Assembly (NCBI GenBank): GCA_017453255.1
Contig: JAFTKN010000010.1
Span: forward strand, 152,458-216,457
Direction: 5' to 3'
DNA length: 64,000 nucleotides
Source: Clostridia bacterium
GTDB lineage: Bacteria > Bacillota > Clostridia > Oscillospirales > CAG-272
In this document: one piece after another, positions 1 to 8,957 of the stretch
Position numbering within the stretch: the stretch's first letter is position 1
How the letters are laid out: each line of letters opens with the position of its first letter
Translations under genes and position numbers: made by a program
Notes under the pieces: generated by a model
The model's database searches: none
Told to the model about the DNA's origin: nothing
The model's input: the letters and a program-made list of their open reading frames with translations, nothing else

Positions 1-1182
1 TTCGGCAATCATATTGTGCTGTTTCATTAAATCAATCATATCATCAGCAATATCGTCAGCACCATTTGGATTGCTGTTGAATTCGTTAATAGATTTTATG
101 TAGGGTTTTAACATATCAGGATTGGAAATAAAGCTTTCAACCATATGTTTTATTTTCTTAGGATTTTTTTCAAAAATTCCACAGTTTAACTCTCTTGTAA
201 ACAACCTTGTAGAGGCCTTTTCAATAGGAGAAGCATAAAAATCAACTAAAATTGGTGTTCCAACAAGAACACTATCAAGAATTGCATTGGGTCCGCCTTT
301 TGTAATAAACAAGTCAGCAGTTGCATATAACTCGGGCGCATTGTCGAGATATCCGAATGTAATTAAATTTATATTTGGCTTTATTGAAGCTTTTAATTTA
401 TCAAAATAAGCCCTTAATTCTTCATTTTTACCAACTAAAATACAAAGATTAAAAGGTAAATCAATTTTTGCAAGCTCGTTGAAAACCTTTTTTGTCTTTT
501 TTGTAGCATAGAAACCATTTGTGAAAACAACTGTAAAGCTATCCTTAGGAATATTAAAGTTTTCTTTACACTTATCTTTGTCATGAACAACAGAAGTTAC
601 ATTATTTCTTGTAGGAAAGAAGACTTCTTTAACTGTATCTTTTTTAAAGTGATTCTTCTTTGTATCGTTTGTTGCGATTGGATTGTTTGTGTAGAATCTA
701 TTACCACGATTATCCCACCAACCATGAACAATATTATCAGGACAGTAGTTTATAACTAAAGTCTTTGGTGAAAACTTGTTCCTGTACTTTATAGCTATGT
801 GTAGTGTAAAATAGTGTGTACAAACAATAACATCAGGATTGATTTCTTTATATTCTTCGATTAATGCCTTGCTTGCTGCACGGAATTTTGTGTTATGAAC
901 AAATTTAAGCGTGTTTTTTGAACCTATGATGTGCATGCAAGCCATTTGAAATGCACAATAACCAGGAATCATAGAGTGTTTACGAACTTCGTTTACCATC
1001 CAACGCTCAAATTTGTTTAAAACTTCTTTTTTGCTGTCTCTTAGTATAAAACTGTCAATTATTTCAAGTTGATCATTATATTTTGTTTTTAATGAATCTG
1101 ATATAGCTTTGGCAGTAACAATGTGACCAAGTCCAGCTTCTACATATGTAATTAAAACACGAGGCTTTCTAATTTCATTCAT
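1..1182 (-). CDS. Diacylglycerol glycosyltransferase, MGDG-synthase/UgtP type (C-terminus beyond window)
   Basis: Likely a membrane-associated enzyme that moves sugar from a UDP-sugar to diacylglycerol to make membrane glycolipids or lipoteichoic acid anchors (family knowledge). Seen: 394 open codons from an ATG at 1182 with AAGGAG seven bases upstream; an earlier ATG at 1190 hits a stop at once. Near residue 13 is VEAGLGH, the loop that opens the MGDG-synthase N-terminal Rossmann domain. Around residue 295 is TKGGPNAILD, which fits the UDP-sugar-binding region of the GT28 C-terminal domain. There is no signal peptide, as expected for a peripheral cytoplasmic enzyme. The frame is still open at base 1, so length and stop are unknown. 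It has its own promoter at 1218-1246. MurG has a similar fold, but a real murG is present at 28.9 kb. The acceptor and sugar are not determined by the sequence. Confidence 0.82.
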   Translation of the reverse strand, partial: MNEIRKPRVLITYVEAGLGHIVTAKAISDSLKTKYNDQLEIIDSFILRDSKKEVLNKFERWMVNEVRKHSMIPGYCAFQMACMHIIGSKNTLKFVHNTKFRAASKALIEEYKEINPDVIVCTHYFTLHIAIKYRNKFSPKTLVINYCPDNIVHGWWDNRGNRFYTNNPIATNDTKKNHFKKDTVKEVFFPTRNNVTSVVHDKDKCKENFNIPKDSFTVVFTNGFYATKKTKKVFNELAKIDLPFNLCILVGKNEELRAYFDKLKASIKPNINLITFGYLDNAPELYATADLFITKGGPNAILDSVLVGTPILVDFYASPIEKASTRLFTRELNCGIFEKNPKKIKHMVESFISNPDMLKPYIKSINEFNSNPNGADDIADDMIDLMKQHNMIAE

Positions 1183-1217
1183 AAAACCATCTCCTTGGAG
1201 ACAAATCTCTTTTTGAC

Positions 1218-1246
1218 ATTTTACCACAATACAAGTTGATTGTCAA
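1218..1246 (-). promoter_or_regulatory. Sigma-A type promoter of the glycosyltransferase
   Basis: On the minus strand TTGACA (1246-1241), a 17-base spacer and TAAAAT (1223-1218). It lies 36 bases ahead of the ATG at 1182. Confidence 0.7.
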
Positions 1247-1320
1247 TAAATTTATGTTAATTACAACAAGCAAATAATGGTTTTGCTACATATATAATCA
1301 GTAAAATACAACATTTATCA

Positions 1321-1357
1321 AAAAAGCTTTAGGACCTAAATAGCACCTAAAGCTTTT
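1321..1357 (-). terminator. Intrinsic terminator after the HtrA-like gene
   Basis: A 12-base stem AAAAGCTTTAGG / CCTAAAGCTTTT around a short loop starts five bases past the stop codon at 1362 and runs into T residues on the minus strand. Confidence 0.75.
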
Positions 1358-1361
1358 ATTT

Positions 1362-2681
1362 TTAATAGCTTGTAATCATTGATTCGGTAATTGTGAAAGA
1401 ATTATTTACTATTTCGCCATTACGTTCAACAGTTATAGTTACAATATCTCCAATTTTTGCATTAAGTAGAGAATCAATTAGCATAAATTGTCTTGTAACT
1501 TCGATTGTTTTATCCCTAATTGTTATGCTTTTAATAATATCATTAACAAGTAATTTTCCATAAGTTACACTTGATTCGCTCACCTCATAAATTATTGAGG
1601 TTTCTATAACGCTAATAAAACCAGTGTTTTGATCATATTTGGCGTAAGAATTAGATATAGTAACAGTTATTCCCAATAAAGGACGTTGCATAGTGGTACA
1701 AGTAATTCCATCGCAATAATGCAAAATATTTTCTGTAACTGCAGTTACGATATCCGAGGGAATTGCATATCCAATGCTTTCAACAGATGTATCACTAATT
1801 TTAGCATTAACAATTCCAATTAAGTTACCAGAGGAATCAAAAAGTCCGCCACCGCTGTTTCCAGAGTTTACAGGGGTATCAATTCGCATTACTCTCATCT
1901 TAACAAGGTTTGTTCCATCAACAGCTATTTGTATATCCTCTGAATCTGTACTAATAATTCCTTTAGTAACAGCAATACCTTCAGCCTTAGGATTGCCTAT
2001 AGCAATAGCGTCCTCTCCAACATGTACAAGAGAAGAGCTTTTTATTTCTACAGCACAAACATCTGAGTTTTTTATTAAGTCACTATTAGTTATTTTTAAA
2101 ACAGCAATGTCATAGTTTACAGATCCACCAATGTATGTAGCAGGAATTTCTAATCCCGATAATTCGGAACCAAACAAAAAAACTTTAATATCATTACTAA
2201 TAGTAGAATCAATACTATTTTTTTCATAAACAACATGATAATTTGTAATTATGATGGCATCCCCAGATTCTTTGTCGCACTTATATATTATTCCCGCACC
2301 AGCAGATGAAGCGGTTGTAACAGATTGACCATTTAAAACGTCGAATGAAGAATATATAGAAACTGTACTTCTTAAGGCTTTAGCAGCAACAAGAGAAGTG
2401 CCGGTTGATTCATCTACGATTGTTGTTATTCCATCTTTTCCGTCTGTCCCATCTTTGCCATCTTCGCCATCTTTACCATCTTTACCATCAATTCCATCAG
2501 CCCCCTTTATTGCACCAAGATTTTGATAAGTGCCATCTGTATAAGATAGAACCAATTCACCCGCTTTATTCACTTTTGCTGATTCGATTGACCGAAACGA
2601 AAGATTATCGCAACTTGAGAAGACGAATAAAGATAAAATAGAAAATAAAATTAATAAACAGTTTATAATGCTTTTTTTCAT
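1362..2681 (-). CDS. HtrA/DegP-like serine protease, lipoprotein with collagen-like tract and PDZ domain
   Basis: Extracytoplasmic trypsin-like protease, probably for envelope protein quality control (family role). Seen in order: a hydrophobic signal peptide ending in a lipobox, FSSC with Cys24; eight Gly-X-Asp triplets at residues 60-83, a collagen-like run rich in GKD; a chymotrypsin-fold domain with His149 (TNYHVV), Asp191 (DIAVL) and Ser276 (GNSGG) as a complete catalytic triad; and a PDZ-like domain from about 335 to 430. At 439 residues it is normal for HtrA, but HtrA proteins are usually anchored by a transmembrane helix rather than a lipid. The ATG at 2681 follows an AGGAG site. It stands alone between its promoter (2712-2740) and its terminator. 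The class is sure; the substrate is unknown. Confidence 0.9.
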   Translation of the reverse strand: MKKSIINCLLILFSILSLFVFSSCDNLSFRSIESAKVNKAGELVLSYTDGTYQNLGAIKGADGIDGKDGKDGEDGKDGTDGKDGITTIVDESTGTSLVAAKALRSTVSIYSSFDVLNGQSVTTASSAGAGIIYKCDKESGDAIIITNYHVVYEKNSIDSTISNDIKVFLFGSELSGLEIPATYIGGSVNYDIAVLKITNSDLIKNSDVCAVEIKSSSLVHVGEDAIAIGNPKAEGIAVTKGIISTDSEDIQIAVDGTNLVKMRVMRIDTPVNSGNSGGGLFDSSGNLIGIVNAKISDTSVESIGYAIPSDIVTAVTENILHYCDGITCTTMQRPLLGITVTISNSYAKYDQNTGFISVIETSIIYEVSESSVTYGKLLVNDIIKSITIRDKTIEVTRQFMLIDSLLNAKIGDIVTITVERNGEIVNNSFTITESMITSY

Positions 2682-2711
2682 GTTTTCTCCTAGAAAATAT
2701 ATTATATATTT

Positions 2712-2740
2712 ATTATACTATAGTTGAGACTATTTTTCAA
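2712..2740 (-). promoter_or_regulatory. Promoter of the HtrA-like gene
   Basis: Minus strand TTGAAA (2740-2735), 17 bases, TATAAT (2717-2712). It is divergent from the beta-galactosidase promoter about 70 bases away. Confidence 0.7.
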
Positions 2741-2804
2741 CAAAATAATAACAAAAATACCTTGAAAAAAGTTAAAAAAATAATTTTGCTTGCGTATTAA
2801 ATAT

Positions 2805-2833
2805 TTGACAAAAAAAACAATATAAGATATAAT
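2805..2833 (+). promoter_or_regulatory. Consensus promoter of the GH42 gene
   Basis: TTGACA (2805-2810), 17-base spacer, TATAAT (2828-2833): a perfect match to both consensus hexamers. The AAGGAG ribosome site follows at 2843-2848. Confidence 0.85.
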
Positions 2834-2856
2834 ATAAAAAACAAGGAGATGATATT

Positions 2857-4815
2857 ATGAAAAAGTTTTTTATAGGTGCAGCCTACTATCCAGAACTTTG
2901 GGATAAGAATGAGGTTGACAAGGATATTGCAAAAATGAAGGAATATGGAATGAACTGTATGCGTATCGGGGAATTTGCATGGAGTTCTATGGAGCCTAGA
3001 GAAGGAGAGATAAATCTTGACTTTTTTAAATATGTAGTAGACAAGTTATATGAAAATAATATTTTTTCAATTTTGTGTACACCATCATGTACGCCACCAC
3101 GATGGGTTTTTAATAAATATCCTGATGCTATGCGTATTCGTTCTGAAAGATTTGTTACCACAAAATTAGATGTTCATTCTCGTGTTCATCCTTGTAAATC
3201 TCACAAGGGAATTAGAAAAGAGAATGCAAGAATTGCCGAGGAAATGGCAAAGGCATTTGCAGATCATCCAGGTGTGATTGGTTGGCAAATTGATAATGAA
3301 ATTTGGATATATGATTACGGATGCTATTGTGATAGATGTAAAGAGGAATTTAGAAAGTACTTAAAGGATAAGTTTGGTACAATAGAGAATCTGAATAAAA
3401 CTTGGGGAATGTATCGTTGGTCACTTGATTATAAAGATTTTGATGAGATTTTGCCACCAAGCTGGAAGGCTTGGGAAAACCCATCACGAAATGTTGAGTG
3501 GGTACGTTTTCAACAGAGCCTAATAAATTCTTATGTTTATGAACAAGCAGAGGCAATTCGCAAGCATTCAAATGCTCCTATCGGTACTGACTTGATGACG
3601 GATAATTTATTAAGCTATAAGGAAATGAATAAAAATCTTGATGTTGTTCAACACAATCACTATAACACAGTAAAAAATTTGTATAGAAATATCTTTAATT
3701 TTGATTTTTATCGTACTTTGAAGGATAGACCATATTGGGTTACAGAAACTCTATTGGGTTGGAATGGCTCAACAGCTGCCTGTAACGGATATAGAAACAT
3801 TGGTTATTGTTATATAAATTCGCTTTTACCAATTGCACACGGAGCGGAAATGAATTTATATTGGCTATTTCGTAGTCATCCAAATGGTCATGAGCTTGGA
3901 CATGGGGCATTTTTGAATTCAAGTGGTAGACCAAACAACGTAGCAAAAAGTGTTAAAATGATAACTGATACACTGACAAAGGGTGAGGAGTTTTTATCAA
4001 ATACAAAGGTGAAATCTAAAATCGCATTAACATATACAAGTGATGCTACTAAGATGTTTACCTTTGCACCAATAGTGGAAAATTTTGATCATGATGTTGA
4101 TCTTAAATTTGTAGATTTATTTCATAAAGCCTTTAGACATTACAATATTGATGTTATTGAAACTGATAAAGCTTTAGATGAATACGACACAATCATATCT
4201 CCATTTCTTGCTTGTGCAGAGTATGATGGCTTTAAGGAACGCATTGTAGAATGGATAAATAATGGTGGTACATGGATTGTAGGTCCTTTAAGTGATATAA
4301 TGAACGAGAATACAACGAAGTATACAAGTGCACCATATTCATTCCTTGAAGAGCTTTGTGGGGTTTATACCAAGTATCAGCTTCCAATGGAGAATGAAGG
4401 GTTTGTTGCTAAGTGGAGCGATGGTGAGAAAATTAAGCTTTCAATGGGATGCGATGCATATGAGGTGAAAGACGCAGAAAGCCTTGCTACATATGAAATT
4501 GATGAGCTTGATAATTTAACTGCAATTGCAAAACGTAAGGTAGGCAAAGGACATGTTATTATTCTTGGCTCTGCACCTGATCATAGGGCACTATTGAGAT
4601 TAGTTGATAAAAAGCCTATATTAGAGGCATCATCTAATATTGACTTGGTTGAGAGAAGCGGAACAGAAAATGGTATAATAGCAATGGAAATTGAGGGACA
4701 AGAAGGATACATTGTTCTTGATAAAAAATACTACGATGTGTTAAATGACAGTGTTGTTTCAGGTAAACTTGAAATGAAGCCGTATTCTGCATATATTTTA
4801 AAGGTGGCTAAGTGA
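2857..4815 (+). CDS. Beta-galactosidase, glycoside hydrolase family 42
   Basis: Hydrolyses terminal beta-galactosides, typically small plant or host galacto-oligosaccharides imported into the cell (family knowledge). It is 652 residues, the usual GH42 length, with no signal peptide, so cytoplasmic. The TIM barrel carries the acid/base Glu148 in WQIDNE and the nucleophile Glu297 in YWVTETLLG. Cys113, Cys156, Cys158 and Cys161 match the four-Cys zinc cluster known from Thermus GH42. The trimerisation and C-terminal beta domains follow after about residue 380. ATG at 2857 has AAGGAG eight bases before it. The stop overlaps the start of thiN by one base (TGATG), so the two are probably translated from one message although their functions are unrelated. 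No transporter or regulator sits beside it. Confidence 0.94.
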   Translation: MKKFFIGAAYYPELWDKNEVDKDIAKMKEYGMNCMRIGEFAWSSMEPREGEINLDFFKYVVDKLYENNIFSILCTPSCTPPRWVFNKYPDAMRIRSERFVTTKLDVHSRVHPCKSHKGIRKENARIAEEMAKAFADHPGVIGWQIDNEIWIYDYGCYCDRCKEEFRKYLKDKFGTIENLNKTWGMYRWSLDYKDFDEILPPSWKAWENPSRNVEWVRFQQSLINSYVYEQAEAIRKHSNAPIGTDLMTDNLLSYKEMNKNLDVVQHNHYNTVKNLYRNIFNFDFYRTLKDRPYWVTETLLGWNGSTAACNGYRNIGYCYINSLLPIAHGAEMNLYWLFRSHPNGHELGHGAFLNSSGRPNNVAKSVKMITDTLTKGEEFLSNTKVKSKIALTYTSDATKMFTFAPIVENFDHDVDLKFVDLFHKAFRHYNIDVIETDKALDEYDTIISPFLACAEYDGFKERIVEWINNGGTWIVGPLSDIMNENTTKYTSAPYSFLEELCGVYTKYQLPMENEGFVAKWSDGEKIKLSMGCDAYEVKDAESLATYEIDELDNLTAIAKRKVGKGHVIILGSAPDHRALLRLVDKKPILEASSNIDLVERSGTENGIIAMEIEGQEGYIVLDKKYYDVLNDSVVSGKLEMKPYSAYILKVAK

Positions 4816-5450
4816 TGAATACTTGCTATATTGCTTGTGCACTTGACTGTAAGATTGAAATTGAAAAAGATGAGACAGATTTAATTATTGGAGCAGACAA
4901 AGGATATTTTATACTTATAGAAAATGGTATAAAACCTGATGTGGTAATTGGTGATTTTGATTCTTATAAAGGTGCAATTGATTGTGAAAATGTAATTAGA
5001 TTTCCTGTGAAAAAAGATGATACTGATAGTGCTTTAGCAGTTAAATATGCGATTGAAAAAGGATATGAAAAAATTGTAGTTTTTGGTGCTATAGGTGGTA
5101 TGTTAGATCACACTATTGCAAATATTTCTTTAATGGGCAGTCAAATAATAAATGGTGTCAAAATTATTTTGGTCGATAATGAAAACGTGATTTTTCCTGT
5201 TTATAATGAAAAAATTTCATTTGAGGAAAACGCAAGTGGTAGAATTTCAGTTTTCTCTTTAACAAATGAATCATACGGTGTTTTTGAAAAAGGACTTTTA
5301 TATTCACTTGAGAATTATACACTTTCAAACTTGCATTCATTAGGTGTTAGCAATGAGTTTATAGGTGAAAGTGCAGAAATATCTGTTGAGAATGGTATTT
5401 TGTTAGTTTACACCTCGAAAAATAATTTTGAAAAGTACTTGACAAAATAA
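4815..5450 (+). CDS. thiN: Thiamine pyrophosphokinase
   Basis: Converts thiamine plus ATP to thiamine pyrophosphate and AMP, the last step of thiamine salvage. The 211-residue length is standard. Seen: GADKG near residue 30, IGDFDS near 50 and a DDTDSALA stretch near 75, the acidic motifs that bind ATP and magnesium in this family, then a C-terminal beta domain. I chose ATG 4815 because AAAGGTGG (4800-4807) lies seven bases before it; a GTG one codon earlier (4812) is the alternative. It overlaps the GH42 stop by one base, so it depends on that message. The thiT promoter is embedded in its last codons, and the next gene imports the substrate, so the pair forms a thiamine-salvage unit, though only thiT is behind the TPP riboswitch. 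Confidence 0.92.
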   Translation: MNTCYIACALDCKIEIEKDETDLIIGADKGYFILIENGIKPDVVIGDFDSYKGAIDCENVIRFPVKKDDTDSALAVKYAIEKGYEKIVVFGAIGGMLDHTIANISLMGSQIINGVKIILVDNENVIFPVYNEKISFEENASGRISVFSLTNESYGVFEKGLLYSLENYTLSNLHSLGVSNEFIGESAEISVENGILLVYTSKNNFEKYLTK

Positions 5451-5467
5451 AATATTAGTGATAGAAT
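5439..5467 (+). promoter_or_regulatory. Promoter of the thiT riboswitch leader
   Basis: TTGACA (5439-5444), 17 bases, TAGAAT (5462-5467). The -35 hexamer lies inside the final codons of thiN. The riboswitch begins about 12 bases after the expected start point. Confidence 0.75.
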
Positions 5468-5484
5468 CATAACATCGTACAAAA

Positions 5485-5574
5485 GAATATTCAGGGGTGC
5501 TGAAAGGCTGAGATGAACTTTGTTCAAACCCTTTAACCTGATACGGATAATGCCGTCGGAGGGAGATACTATTC
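5485..5574 (+). ncRNA. TPP riboswitch (THI element)
   Basis: The conserved core is clear: AGGGGTGC at 5493-5500, GGCTGAGAT at 5507-5515, ACCCTTTAACCTGAT around 5528-5542, GGATAATGCC at 5545-5554 and GGAGGGAGA at 5558-5566. The P1 stem is formed by GAATA (5485-5489) and TATTC (5570-5574). By established knowledge it binds thiamine pyrophosphate and lowers expression of the downstream gene, here thiT. Confidence 0.95.
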
Positions 5575-5591
5575 ACATACTTGGGATATAT

Positions 5592-5630
5592 TTACCGCAC
5601 GGATATTTTTCTGTGCGGTAATATTTATTT
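5592..5630 (+). terminator. Hairpin in the riboswitch expression platform
   Basis: TACCGCAC / GTGCGGTA stem around a 12-base loop, followed by a broken U-rich stretch (ATATTTATTT). It is placed where a TPP-dependent attenuator should be. The poor T-tract makes it a weak terminator; the ribosome site at 5632 is not covered by it. Confidence 0.5.
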
Positions 5631-5644
5631 CAAGGAGGTTTCTT

Positions 5645-6238
5645 ATGAGAGAAACAACGAAAAATCTAAACGTTTACGCACTTTGTCAATGTGGTATTTT
5701 TATTGCTTTAGCGACAATTTTGTCGTTTTTGCCCGTTTATGAAATGCCGATGGGTGGATCAGTGACTTTAGCAAGTATGCTACCCATACTTTTAGTCGGC
5801 GTTAAATTTGGCTATAAATGGGGACTTGGTGCATCTACTGTGTATATGCTTATTCAGCTTATGCAGGCTTTTATTAAAGGCAATGTATTTATTTATTGCG
5901 TAGGCGCAGGTGCAGTTATAGTTTGTTTAATGTTTGACTATATTGTACCATTCACTATTCTTGGCTTATCAGCATTTGCTAAGCCTAAGGCAACAGAAAA
6001 ATTGAGTGTAATTAAGGTGTGTTTAACCTTTGGAGTGTTGATTTTTGCTCGATTTATTTGTCATTTTATAACAGGTGTTGTTATATGGGGACAATGGGCA
6101 CCTGAGGGAATGGGAAAATTTGTTTATTCATTAGCTTATAATGGACAATATATGTTACCAGAACTTATAATTACAGTTGCAATATCTGCATTAATGCTTT
6201 CCTCTAGTCAAATAGAAAAATTACTTACAAAAAAATAA
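5645..6238 (+). CDS. thiT: Thiamine transporter, ECF S-component
   Basis: Substrate-binding membrane subunit of an energy-coupling-factor transporter; it captures thiamine and works with the shared EcfA/EcfT module encoded elsewhere. At 197 residues with about six hydrophobic segments it has the usual size. HFITGVVIWGQWAPEGM near residues 140-155 matches the thiamine-binding signature of ThiT. The ATG at 5645 follows AAGGAGG (5632-5638). The TPP riboswitch directly upstream confirms the substrate class. It is a single-gene transcript closed by a strong terminator at 6243. Confidence 0.94.
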   Translation: MRETTKNLNVYALCQCGIFIALATILSFLPVYEMPMGGSVTLASMLPILLVGVKFGYKWGLGASTVYMLIQLMQAFIKGNVFIYCVGAGAVIVCLMFDYIVPFTILGLSAFAKPKATEKLSVIKVCLTFGVLIFARFICHFITGVVIWGQWAPEGMGKFVYSLAYNGQYMLPELIITVAISALMLSSSQIEKLLTKK

Positions 6239-6242
6239 TATA

Positions 6243-6267
6243 AAACCGCACTTTTGTGCGGTTTTTT
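6243..6267 (+). terminator. Terminator after thiT
   Basis: AAACCGCAC / GTGCGGTTT stem with a TTTT loop and a six-T tail. Its CCGCAC/GTGCGG core is the same as in the hairpin before thiT. Confidence 0.85.
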
Positions 6268-6269
6268 CA

Positions 6270-6298
6270 TTGACATAACTTAAAAAAGAATGTACAAT
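6270..6298 (+). promoter_or_regulatory. Promoter of the alpha/beta hydrolase
   Basis: TTGACA (6270-6275), 17 bases, TACAAT (6293-6298), immediately after the thiT terminator. Confidence 0.75.
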
Positions 6299-6325
6299 AA
6301 AATTAAAAGAAAAGAGAGGTAATCT

Positions 6326-7066
6326 ATGAAAATTTTAAATGAATATAAATATGATAGCCTTCGTCATATTGAATTTGATTTTAAGGGTAAAAAAGCAATT
6401 GCTATAATGCTTGAGGACGAGAGCAAGAGAAATGGAAAAACTATATTTAAAACAGAATATTTTGGTGCATTTCCTAATCTGCAGAATGAATTTGTAGGAC
6501 GTGGATATACTCTCATTTTCTTAGAAAATCGAAATCGTTGGGGAACTACTAGTGAAATTGATGATCAGATAGAATTTATTGATTATGCCGCAATCGAGCT
6601 CGGTATATCAAACAAGGTAATTACAATCGGTATGAGTTGTGGTGGAATGATGTCAATTTTAATTGCTGCAAAAAGTCCTAACCACATTCATGGTTTGTAT
6701 ATTGACGCACCCGTTGTTAGTTTTTTAAGTTGTCCTGCTAGACTTGGTAATGCTATTGATGTGCACGATGGAATGTGGCAGGAGTTTGAGAATGCTTGGA
6801 AAATGACAAAAAGTGACATTTTGACATTTAAAGGTCATCCATTTTATATGATAGATAAGCTTATAGAGAACAAAATAAAAATTTATATGGCATATGGAGA
6901 TTCAGACAAAACTGTTCCTTACGAGGAAAATGGAATCGCAATAGAAAGAGCATATAAAGAAAATGGCATTGAGCATTTGTTGTTTTTAGACAAAAAAGTT
7001 GGTGTGGATCATCACCCGCATGGACCAACTGATATTGATTCTGTGATTAATTTTTTTGAAAAGTAA
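6326..7066 (+). CDS. Alpha/beta hydrolase of unknown substrate
   Basis: A 246-residue cytoplasmic serine hydrolase of the alpha/beta fold. The nucleophile elbow GMSCGG places the catalytic serine at Ser104; GDSDKTVP gives the acid (Asp194, or Asp192); the histidine is in DHHPHG at about 229-232. The order and spacing fit dienelactone-hydrolase or esterase-like members, and the HHPHG ending is typical of proteins annotated as acetyl-xylan or carbohydrate esterases, but no substrate can be named. ATG 6326 follows a GAGAGG site. It has its own promoter and a second promoter starts the next gene, so it is monocistronic. The catalytic class is well supported; its metabolic role is not. Confidence 0.8.
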   Translation: MKILNEYKYDSLRHIEFDFKGKKAIAIMLEDESKRNGKTIFKTEYFGAFPNLQNEFVGRGYTLIFLENRNRWGTTSEIDDQIEFIDYAAIELGISNKVITIGMSCGGMMSILIAAKSPNHIHGLYIDAPVVSFLSCPARLGNAIDVHDGMWQEFENAWKMTKSDILTFKGHPFYMIDKLIENKIKIYMAYGDSDKTVPYEENGIAIERAYKENGIEHLLFLDKKVGVDHHPHGPTDIDSVINFFEK

Positions 7067-7084
7067 AAAAATTTCTTTTAAGCC

Positions 7085-7113
7085 TTGATTTTATTTTAGA
7101 TTAATATTATAAT
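7085..7113 (+). promoter_or_regulatory. Promoter of fucI
   Basis: TTGATT (7085-7090), 17 bases, TATAAT (7108-7113). Confidence 0.7.
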
Positions 7114-7148
7114 TAAAATGATAGATTATTTTGCAAAGGGGAATAACA

Positions 7149-8942
7149 ATGGCAGAAAACAGATTAATTGGAGATTATCCTGTAATCGGAATTAGACCAA
7201 CAATTGATGGTCGTAGAGGGCCTTTAAAGGTTAGAGAATCGCTTGAAGAGCAAACAATGAATATGGCAAAGGCGGCGGCAAAACTGTTTGAAGAAAATTT
7301 AAAATATTCAAATGGCGAACCTGTGAAGGTTGTTATTGCTGATACAACAATCGGTAGAGTGGCTGAGGCGGCTGCTTGTCAATCAAAATTTAAAAAGGCT
7401 GGCGTGGATATTACATTGACAGTTACACCATGTTGGTGTTATGGCTCAGAAACTATGGATATGGATCCTATGACAATTAAGGGAGTTTGGGGCTTTAATG
7501 GTACTGAGAGACCAGGTGCTGTTTATCTTGCAGCTGTTTTAGCATCACATGCGCAAAAAGGACTTCCTGCATTTGGCATTTATGGTCATGATGTACAGGA
7601 TGCAACTGATACTTCAATTCCTGAGGACGTAAAAGAAAAATTACTTCGTTTTGGTCGTGCTGCTGTTGCTGCAGCTACAATGAGAGGTAAATCATATCTT
7701 CAAATTGGTTCAATTTGTATGGGTATTGGTGGATCAATTATTGATTCTGCATTTATAGAAGAATATCTCGGCATGAGAGTAGAGTCTGTTGATGAGGTTG
7801 AAATCATTAGACGAATGACGGAAGGCATTTACGATAAAAACGAGTATGAAAAGGCTCTTGCTTGGGCAAAGGCTAATTGTATTGAAGGCTTTGATAAAAA
7901 TCCTGAGAACATGCAAAAGACACGTGAGCAAAAGGATGCTGAATGGGAATTCGTCGTTAAGATGATGTGCATAATCAAGGATCTTATGAATGGTAATAAG
8001 AATTTACCAGAGGGATGCGAGGAGGAAATGGTAGGCCATAATGCTATTGCTGCTGGTTTCCAAGGTCAGAGACAATGGACCGACTTCTATCCAAACTGTG
8101 ACTTCCCAGAATCAATGCTAAATACTTCATTTGATTGGAATGGTGCAAGAGAGCCATATGTTCTTGCAACTGAAAACGATGTGTTAAATGGGCTTGGCAT
8201 GCTATTTATGAAGCTTCTTACAAATAGAGCACAAATGTTTGCTGATGTAAGAACTTATTGGAGTCCAGAGGCTGTTAAGAAGGCTACTGGTTATGATATT
8301 GAGGGTGTAGCTAAGGAAGCAGGTGGATTTATACACCTCATTAACTCTGGGGCATGTTGTCTTGATGCTAATGGTGCTGCGAAGGATGAAAACGGTAATG
8401 CTGTTATGAAGCCTTGGTATGAGGTAACAAAGGAAGATCAAGAGAATATTATGAAGAATACCACATGGAATTATGCTGACCTTGGTTATTTCCGTGGTGG
8501 TGGATATTCCTCACGTTTTGAAACAAAGGATCAAATGCCTGCAACAATGATTAGACTCAATCTTGTTAAAGGTCTTGGACCAGTTCTTCAAATTGCAGAA
8601 GGTTGGACAGTCGGTTTGCCGGAAGATGTTTCTGATAAACTTTGGAAGAGAACTGACTATACATGGCCCTGCACTTGGTTTGCTCCAAGAACTACTGGTA
8701 AAGGTGCATTTAAGACTGCATATGATGTGATGAATAACTGGGGTGCTAACCATGGTGCAATTAGCTATGGTCATATAGGTGCTGACTTGATTACACTTTG
8801 CTCCATTTTAAGAATTCCCGTTTGTATGCATAATGTTGATGAAGATAAGATTTTCCGTCCAGCGGCTTGGAATGCGTTTGGTATGGATAAAGAAGGTCAG
8901 GACTATCGTGCGTGCGCTAACTATGGTCCAATGTATAAGTGA
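7149..8942 (+). CDS. fucI: L-fucose isomerase
   Basis: Interconverts L-fucose and L-fuculose, the first step of fucose use; a Mn-dependent cytoplasmic hexamer in E. coli. The 597 residues match the family length. Family signatures seen are [11 protein letters not shown] near the start, VTPCWCYG around residue 97, [15 protein letters not shown] around 295, and [18 protein letters not shown] around 468. ATG 7149 has AAAGGGG (7136-7141) upstream; an in-frame TTG at 7131 would put the ribosome site inside the gene, so I rejected it. The downstream nucleotidyltransferase is 15 bases away and cotranscribed. No fuculokinase or aldolase gene is in the window, so the rest of the pathway is elsewhere or the isomerase serves another aldose such as D-arabinose. 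Confidence 0.95.
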   Translation: MAENRLIGDYPVIGIRPTIDGRRGPLKVRESLEEQTMNMAKAAAKLFEENLKYSNGEPVKVVIADTTIGRVAEAAACQSKFKKAGVDITLTVTPCWCYGSETMDMDPMTIKGVWGFNGTERPGAVYLAAVLASHAQKGLPAFGIYGHDVQDATDTSIPEDVKEKLLRFGRAAVAAATMRGKSYLQIGSICMGIGGSIIDSAFIEEYLGMRVESVDEVEIIRRMTEGIYDKNEYEKALAWAKANCIEGFDKNPENMQKTREQKDAEWEFVVKMMCIIKDLMNGNKNLPEGCEEEMVGHNAIAAGFQGQRQWTDFYPNCDFPESMLNTSFDWNGAREPYVLATENDVLNGLGMLFMKLLTNRAQMFADVRTYWSPEAVKKATGYDIEGVAKEAGGFIHLINSGACCLDANGAAKDENGNAVMKPWYEVTKEDQENIMKNTTWNYADLGYFRGGGYSSRFETKDQMPATMIRLNLVKGLGPVLQIAEGWTVGLPEDVSDKLWKRTDYTWPCTWFAPRTTGKGAFKTAYDVMNNWGANHGAISYGHIGADLITLCSILRIPVCMHNVDEDKIFRPAAWNAFGMDKEGQDYRACANYGPMYK

Positions 8943-8957
8943 TACTGGAGGAGTAGA

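Noticed and set aside
2405..2641. A repetitive plus-strand frame rich in His and Leu
   Set aside because: It is the antisense reading of the Gly-X-Asp tract of the HtrA-like gene, not a gene.
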